A DNA stretch of 54,101 nt from Lachnospiraceae bacterium (GCA_017467845.1 JAFUKH010000094.1:1-54101), one strand, 5' to 3'; positions 28,307 through 37,565 are shown, counted from the first letter of the stretch. Notes: generated by a model not told the origin, from the sequence alone. Program-made: numbers and translations.

Positions 28307-29859
28307 TAATTAATCAATTCATCAACTCCGCTAAGCTCGTATGCCTCTCCATCCTGACCGGTAATGGTCACATTATCTAAGGTGAGCTTGGTAACATTCT
28401 TCACAACACAACCACGCTTGCTGCTCTTCTCAACGCCCTCTGACATTGCAGGGACATCGAACTTCGGATTCTCTGCATAGCTGATCGAAATGTTCTTCAT
28501 CACGATTTCTTCAATCTTCTGCTCCGGAAGACCTTCCATATATGCAGCAGCAACATGACAGTTGGTACAGGTCATGTTCTCAAAAATCATCTTCTTAACA
28601 ACCGGTGTCTTATCATCTACCGGATAAGGCTCTCTGGACTGCACATACTGTGTCTTTCCATCCGGATCACAGAAATAGAATGCATTCACAACAAGAGGTG
28701 TCATCACATGATCCAATGTTAAATTGCGGAATATGATATTGCTTAAAATTGCATCCTTACCACGACCACGTCTGGTCTTAATACGAAGACCTCTGTCGGT
28801 ATTGCGGAAGAAGCAATCCTCTACGGTTAAGTTTACCACACCTCCGGCAATTTCACTACCTAAAGTTACCGCACCATGGCCATTTTCCATTAGGCACTGA
28901 CGAATCATTACATTCTCGGTAGGACGCTTAAACTTCTTACCCATGTAAATCTTACCGGATTTTACCGCGATACAATCATCTCCCAGGGAAAAACGCACGC
29001 CCACAATATCAATGTTCTTGCAGCTTTCCGGATCCAGTCCGTCAGTGTTTGGGGAGTCTGCAGGATTCTCCACAACTACATTCACAAACTTCAGGTCATC
29101 ACTAAAGAATGGGTGAAGTGTCCATGATGGAGAATTACAGAACTTCACACCCTGAAGAGTTACATTCTTACAATGACTGATAAAGAAAAGTCTGGGGCGG
29201 AATGCGATACGCATCACCTTAGGATTGTTCCACCAGTTTTCCTTAGAGGCATTACCATTGATGGTTCCTTCCCCATAAAGCACTACATCTTCTGCATTAA
29301 TACCGCAGATAATTCCGGCAAACATCGGAAGAGGATTACCTTCCCAGGTTCCAAGATAATATTCATCGGTTTCATCATAGCTTTGAATTGTTCCCGGGAA
29401 CTTGGCAAAATGAGTTCTCTCAGTATCTGCTTTTAACTCTGCACCTTTTGCAAGCTCGATGCGAAGATGACTCTTTAAAAACAGTGAGGTAATCTTGTAA
29501 GTACCTGCCGGAATCAGTACTCTTCCGGCTTCCGGACAAGCCATGATAGCCGCCTGAATAAAGTGGGTATCATCCTGCACGCCGTCACCCTTTGCACCAA
29601 ACTTCTTTACATCTAAGGTTACAAACTCATAATCGGTCTTAAAGGAAACCTGGCCTACTTTTTCCCCATCTGCATAAACCTCTACCAGCTGTTTTGCATC
29701 CGGCTCCAGTCCGTAGAGAGAGGTAATGGTAGTATCGGTGTCCTTGTTATATACACCATTTACATAAATCTGATAAGTGTGGGTAGCAAAATAACGTCCG
29801 CCATCTTTAATCTCAATACTTGCACTTCTGGCAGTATGCATTAAACAAACTATATCCAT
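28306..29859 (-). CDS. GH28 exo-polygalacturonase, intracellular
   Basis: It hydrolyses alpha-1,4-galacturonan, probably releasing galacturonate from oligomer ends. The 517-aa protein has a ~90-residue N-terminal fibronectin-III-like domain, then the right-handed beta-helix beginning VKKFGAKGDGVQDDT. Catalytic signatures are all present: NTDGLDPESC, GDDCIAVKSG, GHGAVTLGSE and RIKTRRGRG. The N-terminal extension is typical of exo-acting PelX-type enzymes. It lacks a signal peptide. Its ATG overlaps the stop of the upstream gene by one base (TAATG), so the two are coupled. Confidence 0.94.
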   Translation of the reverse strand: MDIVCLMHTARSASIEIKDGGRYFATHTYQIYVNGVYNKDTDTTITSLYGLEPDAKQLVEVYADGEKVGQVSFKTDYEFVTLDVKKFGAKGDGVQDDTHFIQAAIMACPEAGRVLIPAGTYKITSLFLKSHLRIELAKGAELKADTERTHFAKFPGTIQSYDETDEYYLGTWEGNPLPMFAGIICGINAEDVVLYGEGTINGNASKENWWNNPKVMRIAFRPRLFFISHCKNVTLQGVKFCNSPSWTLHPFFSDDLKFVNVVVENPADSPNTDGLDPESCKNIDIVGVRFSLGDDCIAVKSGKIYMGKKFKRPTENVMIRQCLMENGHGAVTLGSEIAGGVVNLTVEDCFFRNTDRGLRIKTRRGRGKDAILSNIIFRNLTLDHVMTPLVVNAFYFCDPDGKTQYVQSREPYPVDDKTPVVKKMIFENMTCTNCHVAAAYMEGLPEQKIEEIVMKNISISYAENPKFDVPAMSEGVEKSSKRGCVVKNVTKLTLDNVTITGQDGEAYELSGVDELIN

Positions 29860-30398
29860 TATTCTTCCTCCTGTGCGCTTACATACTTCATATATTTCTC
29901 CGAAAGAAGTACATCCATATCACAGCCTCTCGCAATGGCATTCTGAATCATCTCATCCGCAACACTGCCTGCTTCACCAAAGCTGCCCTCTGCGAAAAAT
30001 GCATCAATTACCTTTCTGGTCACTGCTCTGTAAATCTCTACCACCTCACGATAGTACTCGTAGATTTCCGGGCTCATCACCTCGATGGTACTAATGAGCA
30101 TATCCATATACTCTGCAGAAACCTCTACGGTAAAATCACTTGCTACAATCTTATCCCACGCGCGCATCTGCTTTACCAAATCCGGATACCCTTCCTTTTT
30201 ATTGCACTGGGTCTCATAAGCACAATATACAGGATACGCATATCTTGCTGCCTCCCATACATCAATTCCCTTTGATCCAAAGTCAAAAACATTTTCAGCA
30301 GTACGCGGCAAAGCTTTTAACATATCTACAATCTCTTTTAAGACTTCGAAATCTCCGTCATTTAAAATTTCATAGCTTTCAATCAACCTATTCAGCAT
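29859..30398 (-). CDS. Helical protein coupled to GH28, possible GH88/105-like fragment
   Basis: This 179-aa protein is almost entirely alpha-helical. The stretch YAYPVYCAYETQCNKKEGYP (about 53-72) resembles the active-site-proximal segment of GH88/GH105 unsaturated uronyl hydrolases (PFYMEYETR...KEGY), but it is far shorter than those ~370-aa enzymes and I do not see a catalytic aspartate pair. AGGAG lies seven bases before the ATG at 30398; 42 upstream codons are not conserved-looking. It overlaps GH28 by one base and is first in the operon after the GTATCT array. I do not recognise a firm family. A role in pectic oligosaccharide handling is inference. Confidence 0.6.
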   Translation of the reverse strand: MLNRLIESYEILNDGDFEVLKEIVDMLKALPRTAENVFDFGSKGIDVWEAARYAYPVYCAYETQCNKKEGYPDLVKQMRAWDKIVASDFTVEVSAEYMDMLISTIEVMSPEIYEYYREVVEIYRAVTRKVIDAFFAEGSFGEAGSVADEMIQNAIARGCDMDVLLSEKYMKYVSAQEEE

Positions 30399-30457
30399 AT
30401 CTATTCTCCTATTTCGTCCATTCACTTTACTTATTATCGCAAAACTAATTGCCTCAA

Positions 30458-30702
30458 GTATCTTTATATCCAAAATACTTCCTAAGATACTCTCCAAAAC
30501 GAAAAAAGACCTTTTTTTGCCCATTTATTATATCAAAAGTATCTGTAATTATGAAATATCTTCCCAGATACCAATTATCACAAATTTCGGTATCTCACAT
30601 CTATTTTCTCCTTCACAGATACTTTTTTGCTGTAAAACAGCCAAAATCGAGCAAAAAAACATCAGAAAAGTATCTTACTACCAAAACATTACGCTGAGAT
30701 AC
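30458..30702. repeat. Array of four GTATCT-N21-AGATAC inverted pairs
   Basis: The pairs are at 30458-30463/30485-30490, 30539-30544/30566-30571, 30590-30595/30617-30622 and 30670-30675/30697-30702. Each has exactly 21 bases between the half-sites. Pairs start 81, 51 and 80 bases apart. Three of the half-sites extend to AAAAGTATCT or its complement. The array lies 60-305 bases upstream of the first gene of the GH28 operon. The gap 30399-30804 otherwise shows no gene. Operators or repeated RNA hairpins are both possible. Confidence 0.85.
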
Positions 30703-30804
30703 TTTTCCTCCATATTTTGTCAAAAAAGGAGTAGGTATCGACCTACCCCTTTCGTTTTACATTTCCAAGCCCTCTCGTATAACGCCAGAGTCTAAATAAA
30801 ATAT

Positions 30805-32289
30805 TTACAGAGTAACACCCTGTTTAAAGATTGCCATATCGTGGAAGCCTGCAGCCTCACTGCAAACCTTCTCGCCGGATGCTACAGCCACTACATAATC
30901 AAAGAGTGCCTGTGCCTGCTCTGCCATGGTGCTGTCCTCTACCAGCACACCTGCATTGAAATCAATCCAGTTAGACTTCTTATTCGCAAGTCTGGAGTTG
31001 GTAGAAATCTTCATGGTAGGAACCGGTGATGCAAACGGAGTACCACGACCGGTAGTAAAGAGTACAATGTGTGCGCCGGACGCTGCCAGTGCAGTCGCTG
31101 CAACCAGGTCATTACCCGGTGCTGAAAGTAAGTTAAGCCCTGGAGTCTTCACAGTCTCGCCATAAGCAAGTACACCCTTAACCAATGCACTACCTGACTT
31201 CTGGGTACATCCTAAAGACTTATCCTCTAGGGTAGAGATACCCCCCTTCTTATTACCCGGGGAAGGATTCTCATAAATGGTCTGATTATGACTCTTGAAG
31301 TAATTCTTAAAGTCATTGATTAAGTCTACGGTCTGGTTAAACAACTCCTCGTTAGCACAACGATTCATTAAAATAGTCTCCGCGCCAAACATCTCCGGAA
31401 CCTCTGTTAAAATCGTGGTTCCCTTCTTAGAGATGAGAAGGTCTGAGAAACGGCCAACCAAAGGATTGGCAGTGATACCGGATAAACCGTCACTACCGCC
31501 ACACTTCATACCGATGATCAGCTTGCTTACACTGATAGGCTCTCTTTCAAAGCCTGCCGCATAATCGATAAGTTCCTTGATTGCCTCTACGGAAGCCTCA
31601 ATTTCATCATCCACTTCCTGAGAAACAATGAACTTCACACGGTTCTCATCGTAATCACCGATATATGGCTTTAATACATCAATATTGCTGTTCTCGCAGC
31701 CAAGTCCAAGCACAAGCACACCGCCTGCATTGGGGTGATTTATTAAATCTGCTAAAATCTTACGGGTATTTTCCTGATCGTCACCCATCTGTGAGCAGCC
31801 GTAAGGATGAGGGAATGCGATAACCTCTTCTACGGAACCCTTGACGAATTCATTAGCCTTCTTAGCGATAGCGGTTGCCACATTATTAACACAGCCAACA
31901 GTAGGGATAACCCAGATTTCGTTACGGACACCAACCTTACCGTCCGGTCTGTTAAAGCCCATGAAGGTAACGTCTTCGGTCTCTGTCTCCTCAACAGGAG
32001 TAGGCTCATAGGTGTACTCTAAGAGGTCGCCTAAAGCAGTCTTTACATTGTGGGTATGTATCCATGCGCCGGTCTTAATCGCTTCCTTGGCATTACCGAT
32101 ACGATAACCGTACTTAATAACCTCGCTACCCTCTGCGATATCGGTAATAGCCATCTTGTGACCTGCCGGGATATCCTCGGTAGCAGTTACGGACACGCCG
32201 TTTTCTAAAGTAATGGTAGTGCCTGCCGGAATCTCCTGCAGAGCAACTACAACATTGTCATTGTCATTAATTTTTAAGAAATTTTGCAT
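30805..32289 (-). CDS. uxaA: Altronate dehydratase
   Basis: UxaA dehydrates D-altronate to 2-keto-3-deoxy-D-gluconate. The 494-aa protein has an N-terminal SAF domain (residues 1-90, with AGTWIHTHNVKTAL) and the large C-terminal dehydratase domain. Motifs include GCVNNVATAI, HPYGCSQMGDD, GLGCEN, MKCGGSDGLSGITANP and FTTGRGTPFASPVPT. The full-length fused form is typical of Gram-positive enzymes. It overlaps uxaB by 16 bases, so the two are translated together and follow the uxaB promoter. Confidence 0.96.
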   Translation of the reverse strand: MQNFLKINDNDNVVVALQEIPAGTTITLENGVSVTATEDIPAGHKMAITDIAEGSEVIKYGYRIGNAKEAIKTGAWIHTHNVKTALGDLLEYTYEPTPVEETETEDVTFMGFNRPDGKVGVRNEIWVIPTVGCVNNVATAIAKKANEFVKGSVEEVIAFPHPYGCSQMGDDQENTRKILADLINHPNAGGVLVLGLGCENSNIDVLKPYIGDYDENRVKFIVSQEVDDEIEASVEAIKELIDYAAGFEREPISVSKLIIGMKCGGSDGLSGITANPLVGRFSDLLISKKGTTILTEVPEMFGAETILMNRCANEELFNQTVDLINDFKNYFKSHNQTIYENPSPGNKKGGISTLEDKSLGCTQKSGSALVKGVLAYGETVKTPGLNLLSAPGNDLVAATALAASGAHIVLFTTGRGTPFASPVPTMKISTNSRLANKKSNWIDFNAGVLVEDSTMAEQAQALFDYVVAVASGEKVCSEAAGFHDMAIFKQGVTL

Positions 32290-33734
32290 AATGCAGCCCT
32301 CATACCATTTGCCTTGATATCATCTAAGTAAGCTACCATAGCGTCGGTTAAGCCCTCAATCTTGTTAAGATCCTGACCGAAGAAGTCTTCTCTGCCTAAG
32401 AATGCAGTTACAAACTCTACAGTAGACTTGCCGCTGTTGTCGCGGAAGAACTCAAGAACAGCCATGTCATCCATGATGTTGTATTCCTGACCGTCTCTGT
32501 GTCCGATTAATGCCTTATCTCTGATTTCGCTGCCGGTGTAGAATGCCATTAATGCAGCTAAAGAGAAGGTTAAATGTGCAGGTAACTTGCCGGTCTTCTC
32601 GATGTAACCTAAGAAGCTGGGCATACATCTTGCTCTCCACTTAGATACAGAGTTTAAGGAGATAGAAAGTAATGCATGCTTTACGTAAGGATTGTTGAAA
32701 CGAGTAACAACTGCCTCAGCGAAATCCTTTAATTCTTTCTCCGGTAAGGTCAATGTAGGAATTACTTCATCGTAAATGGTCTTCATCATGAAGTTTCTCA
32801 CATCATCATCATCCATGGACTGCTTTACTAAATCATTACCGCAAAGATAAGAAGCAAGTACGAAAGAGGTATGAGCACCATTTAGGATACGAACCTTTCT
32901 CTGCTTGTAAGGCTTCTGGTTGTCAGTAAAGATAACAGGAAGTCCTGCTCCGGGAAGGTCGAATTCCTTGCTGATATCCTTAGCACTTTCAATAACCCAA
33001 AGTGCAAATGGCTCGCCGGTAACCATAATCTTATCTTCATAACCAAGAGCTTCCCACTCCTCGTTAATGGTATCTCTGGGATAACCGGTAACGATACGGT
33101 CTACTAAAGTAGAGGTGAAGATACAAGCTTCATCCACCCAGTTCTTAAACTCATCAGAAAGTCCCCAAAGCTCGATTAACTGCATTACACACTTCTTCAG
33201 CATGATACCATTGTCATCAATAAGCTCTACAGGAAGCATCACAAGACCCTTATCCATAGCACCGTTAAAGGTCTCAAATCTGTGATATAAGAACTTGGTA
33301 AGCTTTCCGGGGAAAGTCTTAGGAGGATTTAATTCAAATTTATCGGTATTATCGAATACAATACCTGCCTCGGTTGTATTGGAAACTACGAAACGAAGAG
33401 TATCAATCTCTGCAAGAGACATGTACTTCTCGTACTCATTAATTGCATCTACAGCGTCACATACACTGGTAATCTGTCTATTTAAAACCTTAGCCTCGCC
33501 GTCCACGATACCTCTTAAAGATACGGTGTACTGACAATCCTGTGCATGGAACATATCCAGGTTACCGAACTCGATAGGCTTAATCAAAACGATATCACCA
33601 TCGAACTTGCCCTGCTCATTTGCAATGTCAATCATGTAGTCTACGAATGCACGAAGGAAATTACCTTCACCAAACTGTACTACCTTAATAGGTCTTTCCT
33701 TCTTACCGGTTAAAGTCTTGTTTAAAGCTTCCAT
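32274..33734 (-). CDS. uxaB: Tagaturonate reductase (altronate oxidoreductase)
   Basis: UxaB reduces D-tagaturonate to D-altronate with NADH. The 486-aa mannitol-dehydrogenase-family protein has the N-terminal Rossmann motif VVQFGEGNFLRAF and the C-terminal domain with KVRILNGAHTSFVLASYL, which carries the conserved Lys/Asn/His of the family. GGAGG precedes the ATG at 33734. A promoter with a LacI-type operator lies in the divergent region. With UxaC and UxaA it forms the galacturonate branch of the hexuronate pathway. Confidence 0.95.
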   Translation of the reverse strand: MEALNKTLTGKKERPIKVVQFGEGNFLRAFVDYMIDIANEQGKFDGDIVLIKPIEFGNLDMFHAQDCQYTVSLRGIVDGEAKVLNRQITSVCDAVDAINEYEKYMSLAEIDTLRFVVSNTTEAGIVFDNTDKFELNPPKTFPGKLTKFLYHRFETFNGAMDKGLVMLPVELIDDNGIMLKKCVMQLIELWGLSDEFKNWVDEACIFTSTLVDRIVTGYPRDTINEEWEALGYEDKIMVTGEPFALWVIESAKDISKEFDLPGAGLPVIFTDNQKPYKQRKVRILNGAHTSFVLASYLCGNDLVKQSMDDDDVRNFMMKTIYDEVIPTLTLPEKELKDFAEAVVTRFNNPYVKHALLSISLNSVSKWRARCMPSFLGYIEKTGKLPAHLTFSLAALMAFYTGSEIRDKALIGHRDGQEYNIMDDMAVLEFFRDNSGKSTVEFVTAFLGREDFFGQDLNKIEGLTDAMVAYLDDIKANGMRAALCKIS

Positions 33735-33809
33735 AATACCTCCATCGGCTGTTTTCAGCCATTCTTTCTTATCAATGTTGTTAAAAAAGGTGTACCATCA
33801 CAATTTTTA

Positions 33810-33823
33810 TGAAAGTACTTACA
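33810..33823. promoter_or_regulatory. LacI-type operator in front of uxaB
   Basis: TGAAAGTACTTACA is a near-perfect palindrome, one base different from 5343-5356. It starts about seven bases downstream of the minus-strand -10 box and would cover the transcription start of uxaBA, as expected of a repressor site. Confidence 0.75.
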
Positions 33824-33829
33824 TAACTA

Positions 33830-33858
33830 ATTTTACTTCCAAAATTCTCATTAGTCAA
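33830..33858 (-). promoter_or_regulatory. Promoter of uxaBA
   Basis: On the minus strand TTGACT (33853-33858) is followed after 17 bases by TAAAAT (33830-33835). Confidence 0.75.
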
Positions 33859-33876
33859 TATATTTTAAAATATAGC

Positions 33877-33905
33877 TTGAAAAAAATTACGCATTTAGAT
33901 ATAAT
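33877..33905 (+). promoter_or_regulatory. Promoter of the lacI regulator (and probably uxaC)
   Basis: TTGAAA (33877-33882), 17 bases, TATAAT (33900-33905). The spacing is ideal and the -10 box is consensus. Confidence 0.8.
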
Positions 33906-33922
33906 TCATTTGTGGCATTTTA

Positions 33923-33936
33923 TGAAACTGCTTACA
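33923..33936. promoter_or_regulatory. LacI-type operator in front of the lacI gene
   Basis: TGAAACTGCTTACA resembles the palindromes at 33810 and 5343 and lies just downstream of the consensus promoter at 33877-33905, suggesting autoregulation. Confidence 0.65.
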
Positions 33937-33988
33937 TCGTTATTTTCATAACATACCATAGGAAAATAAGGGATTAAAGGATAAAAGC

Positions 33989-34999
33989 ATGACTATTTAT
34001 GACATTTCCGAGAAGGCAGGGGTATCCATTGCTACTGTTTCCAGAGTTTTAAACGGCAGCAGCAATGTCAGTGAGAAGACAAAAAAGAAGGTTCTTGATG
34101 TCATTAATCAGTACGAATATACGCCTAATGCTTTTGCAAGAGGTCTGGGACTTAACACCATGAAAACCATCGGTATCTTGTGTCCCGATTCATCCGACCT
34201 CTATCTGGCAAAGGCGATTTACTATATCGAAAGGAAGCTTCGTGCCAACGGCTATGACAGTATCCTGTGCTGTAGCGGTTATGACTTAGAAACCAAGAAA
34301 AGCAGTTTAAACTTATTGATTACTAAGAAGGTAGATGGTATCATTTTAGTAGGTTCCAGTTACATATATGAGAAGGACACTGACAATAAATACATCTGCG
34401 ATGCAGCACTTCAGGTTCCGGTAATGCTTTTAAATGCGGCTCTGGACGCTCCCAATGTATACAGCGTTGTCTCCGATGACTTCACTTCCATGTATGAAGC
34501 TACTCTTCAGATGATTAATTCCGGAGTAAAAGATCCGTTATATTTTTACAACTCCACTTCATATAGTGGAAAGAAGAAGCTTGCGGGCTACCGCGCTGCA
34601 ATGGAGAGCAAGAAGCTGCTTAAGAGCGGCAACATGCTGCAGCTTTATCAGGGCTCTCACGAGGACGTTCCTGCCATGGCAGAGCATTTATCCAAGCTTG
34701 CTGCCAAGGGAGTTATCTTCCACGGCGTTATTGCCAGCGATGACACCATGGCTCTGGGTGCTATGAAATACGCAAAAGAAAACGGCCTGCGTGTTCCGGA
34801 GGATTTGGCTATCATCGGCTACAACAACTCTATGCTTACCGACTGCTGCGATCCCGGCCTGTCTTCTATCGACAATAAGCTGGAGACTTTGTGTCAGCAC
34901 CTGATTACTACTCTGATGGGAGTATTAAACGGTACAGAGATGCCTAAGCAGACGCTGTTTTCCGGTGAGCTGATTAAGCGCGGAACTACCCTGGATTAA
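33989..34999 (+). CDS. LacI-family regulator of hexuronate genes
   Basis: This 336-aa repressor has the LacI helix-turn-helix MTIYDISEKAGVSIATVSRV with hinge helix (NAFARGLGLNTMKTIG) and a periplasmic-binding-like effector domain (GVIASDDTMALGAMKYAKE, AIIGYNNSMLTDCCDPGLSS). It is divergent from uxaBA and 39 bases upstream of uxaC. Three related palindromes in the window (5343, 33810, 33923) are its likely operators, which would make it a KdgR-like regulator linking uronate catabolism and oligosaccharide uptake. Effector identity is not visible in the sequence. Confidence 0.9.
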   Translation: MTIYDISEKAGVSIATVSRVLNGSSNVSEKTKKKVLDVINQYEYTPNAFARGLGLNTMKTIGILCPDSSDLYLAKAIYYIERKLRANGYDSILCCSGYDLETKKSSLNLLITKKVDGIILVGSSYIYEKDTDNKYICDAALQVPVMLLNAALDAPNVYSVVSDDFTSMYEATLQMINSGVKDPLYFYNSTSYSGKKKLAGYRAAMESKKLLKSGNMLQLYQGSHEDVPAMAEHLSKLAAKGVIFHGVIASDDTMALGAMKYAKENGLRVPEDLAIIGYNNSMLTDCCDPGLSSIDNKLETLCQHLITTLMGVLNGTEMPKQTLFSGELIKRGTTLD

Positions 35000-35038
35000 G
35001 TAACCAATTGATATGAATATAAAAACGGAGGTTTTAAT

Positions 35039-36448
35039 ATGAAAGCATTTATGGACAAGGATTTCCTTCTGGAAACCGAAACCGCAAAAGAGCTCTATCA
35101 CAATTTTGCAGAGGTAACTCCTATTCTTGACTACCACTGCCACATCAATCCAAAGGAAATCGCTGAGGATAGAAAGTTTGACAACATCACCCAGGTATGG
35201 CTTGGTGGTGACCATTATAAATGGCGTTTCATGCGTTCTAACGGTGTAGATGAGAAATACATCACCGGTGACGCATCTGACTATGAAAAGTTCTGTAAGT
35301 GGGCTGAGTGCTTAGGCAAAGCAATCGGTAACCCTCTCTTCCACTGGAGCCACTTAGAGCTTCAGAGATACTTCGGCTACAACGGCGTTCTGAACAAGAA
35401 GACCGCTGATGAAGTATGGAACCTTTGCAATGAGAAGTTACAGCAGCCTGATATGACCGTTCGTAACTTAATCAAGAAGAGCAACGTTACTTTAATCTGT
35501 ACTACCGATGATCCTATCGACAGCTTAGAGTGGCACAAGAAAATTGCTGAGGATGACAGCTTCGATGTAAAGGTTTTACCTGCATGGAGACCTGACAAAG
35601 CTATGAACATCGAGAAGCCTGAGTACTTAGATTACCTTGACAAATTAGCAGCAGTAACCGGCATGAGCGAAATCGTTACCTTCGCACAGCTGAAGGACGC
35701 TTTAAGAAATCGTATGGAATTCTTCGCATCTATGGGATGTAACGTCTCTGACCATGCTCTTGAGTATGTAATGTACGCTCCTGCTTCTGATGATGAGATT
35801 GAAGAAATCTTCTTAAAGAGATTAAATCACATGACCATCTCTAAAGAGGAAGAGTTAAAGTTCAAGACCGCATTCATGTTATTCGTGGGCCGCGAATATA
35901 ACAAGCTTGATTGGGCTATGCAGCTTCATTACGGATGTAAGAGAGACAACAACTCTCTTATGTACGAGAAGCTTGGTCCTGATACCGGATATGACTGTAT
36001 CAACAACTACGCTCCTTCTTCACAGATGGCAGATTTCTTAAATAACCTGATTACTACCAACGAGCTTCCAAGAACCATTATCTACAGCTTAAATCCTAAC
36101 GACAATCAGGCAATCGGCACCATCCTCGGATGCTTCCAGGATTCTACCGCTTGTGCTAAGATTCAGCAGGGTAGCGCTTGGTGGTTCAACGATCACAAAA
36201 CCGGTATGCAGGATCAGATGATTTCTCTTGCTAACCTTGGTAACCTTTCCGGCTTCGTTGGAATGTTAACCGACTCACGTAGCTTCTTATCATACACCAG
36301 ACATGAGTACTTCCGTCGTATTCTTTGCAACCTTGTTGGTAACTGGGTGGAGAACGGTGAGTTCCCGGCAGACATGGAGACCTTGGGAGAAATCGTAACA
36401 AATATCTCTTACAATAACGCTAAGACATATTTCAAGTTCCCATTATAA
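35039..36448 (+). CDS. uxaC: Glucuronate/galacturonate isomerase
   Basis: UxaC converts D-galacturonate to D-tagaturonate (and glucuronate to fructuronate). The 469-aa amidohydrolase-related enzyme shows LDYHCHINPKEIAED near the N-terminus, WRFMRSNGV, LICTTDDPID, and the C-terminal GMLTDSRSFLSYTRHEYFRR. Length is standard. CGGAGG lies seven bases before the ATG. It completes the uxaC-uxaB-uxaA route from galacturonate to 2-keto-3-deoxygluconate. Confidence 0.97.
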   Translation: MKAFMDKDFLLETETAKELYHNFAEVTPILDYHCHINPKEIAEDRKFDNITQVWLGGDHYKWRFMRSNGVDEKYITGDASDYEKFCKWAECLGKAIGNPLFHWSHLELQRYFGYNGVLNKKTADEVWNLCNEKLQQPDMTVRNLIKKSNVTLICTTDDPIDSLEWHKKIAEDDSFDVKVLPAWRPDKAMNIEKPEYLDYLDKLAAVTGMSEIVTFAQLKDALRNRMEFFASMGCNVSDHALEYVMYAPASDDEIEEIFLKRLNHMTISKEEELKFKTAFMLFVGREYNKLDWAMQLHYGCKRDNNSLMYEKLGPDTGYDCINNYAPSSQMADFLNNLITTNELPRTIIYSLNPNDNQAIGTILGCFQDSTACAKIQQGSAWWFNDHKTGMQDQMISLANLGNLSGFVGMLTDSRSFLSYTRHEYFRRILCNLVGNWVENGEFPADMETLGEIVTNISYNNAKTYFKFPL

Positions 36449-36477
36449 AAATAACCGCTCGGTTACGTTAACTGAGA

Positions 36478-36546
36478 AACAATAGAATCCCCCCATAAGA
36501 GTGACTTGCCACTGCATCGGAACTCTTATGGGGGATTCCTATTGTT
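36478..36546. repeat. 25-bp-arm hairpin downstream of uxaC
   Basis: The left arm 36478-36502 and the right arm 36522-36546 are complementary over ~24 bp with one bulge on each side (core CCCCCATAAGAGT), around a 19-base loop. It is much longer than a normal terminator stem and has no T-run; a separate terminator follows. Confidence 0.8.
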
Positions 36547-36553
36547 GAACATA

Positions 36554-36583
36554 AAAAAGCTCCCGAATACTCGGGAGCTTTTT
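36554..36583 (+). terminator. Rho-independent terminator of the lacI-uxaC transcript
   Basis: AAAAAGCTCCCGA and TCGGGAGCTTTTT form a perfect 13-bp arm pair around ATAC, ending in five T. Confidence 0.92.
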
Positions 36584-36719
36584 GTGAGAGAAAAGTTCTG
36601 AGAAGAGATAAGACTCTTTCTGCAAAATTAATATTATCTAAAAATAATTGTATTTTCTACCATTTTTATGCTATCATTAGACAAATATTACTGTTTTTTT
36701 GACATAGAGGAGAATAGAT

Positions 36720-37559
36720 ATGCAGAGAAAATGCTTTGGCACTTCCGACATTTCAAAAGTTGTTATAGGGAGAGCCACACATGGTCCACAAACGCCCCCT
36801 CAGTACGACCATTCCCACCAGTTCTATGAGCTGCTCTACATTCAGAGCGGAAAGTGTCGTTTTCTGCTGAAGGATACCATCTACTATATGGAGAAAGGCG
36901 ATTTTGTATTTATCGTCCCCGGCGAACTCCACCATGCAAATTGTGAAAGTGAAGTCTGTGAAATTTCCTACATCTATTTTAAGGATGAATATCTGGAATA
37001 TTCTCTGTTCCGCAAATGGCTGGAAAACGTATATCCTCAGGTAGGTAAATCCTTCACCGGCAAAATCCCTGCTCTTTATCAGGAAGACTTCCTAAGTCTC
37101 TTAGGTAAAATGCGTGCGGAGCATGCCTCCATTGACACCTACTCCAATGCTTTTCTTGCCTGCTATCTGCAGGAGATCATGCTGTTTCTGTCAAGGCACT
37201 GTTTAAAAAGCTCCGAAAATCCTGCCATAGTCAATCCCGACGATGCGGATATCCTTGCAGCCACCAAATACATATACAGTAATTTCCGTTCCCCACTTAC
37301 ACTGGAAGAAGTGGCATCCGTGGCCTCCTTAAGCCCAACATATTTCAGTAAAAAATTCAAGCAGGTCACCGGTATGGGTTTCAAGCAATACCTAAACTTT
37401 GTACGCCTCAAGCATGCACAGACAGCCCTCCTGACCACCAGCAATACCATCACGGATATTGCACTGACCTACGGCTTCAATGACAGCAATTACTTTAAGG
37501 ACCTGTTTAAAAAAATTTACGGAAAATCTCCCAGAGAATTCCGCAAAAATCCTAATTAA
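36720..37559 (+). CDS. AraC-family regulator with cupin sensor domain
   Basis: This 279-aa protein has an N-terminal cupin (HSHQFYELLYIQSGKCRFLL and GDFVFIVPGELHH, residues ~30-80) and a C-terminal AraC domain with two HTH units (LEEVASVASLSPTYFSKKFK and ITDIALTYGFNDSNYFKDLF). GAGGAG precedes the ATG. Unlike the regulator at 5436 it has no membrane segment, so it should sense a cytoplasmic sugar. Targets are unknown; the neighbouring pectin genes or its own promoter are candidates. Confidence 0.9.
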   Translation: MQRKCFGTSDISKVVIGRATHGPQTPPQYDHSHQFYELLYIQSGKCRFLLKDTIYYMEKGDFVFIVPGELHHANCESEVCEISYIYFKDEYLEYSLFRKWLENVYPQVGKSFTGKIPALYQEDFLSLLGKMRAEHASIDTYSNAFLACYLQEIMLFLSRHCLKSSENPAIVNPDDADILAATKYIYSNFRSPLTLEEVASVASLSPTYFSKKFKQVTGMGFKQYLNFVRLKHAQTALLTTSNTITDIALTYGFNDSNYFKDLFKKIYGKSPREFRKNPN

Positions 37560-37565
37560 TTTTGA

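Noticed and set aside
30458-30702. CRISPR-like array
   Set aside because: Repeat units are only 6-10 bases, alternate in orientation, are irregularly spaced between pairs, and no cas gene is present.
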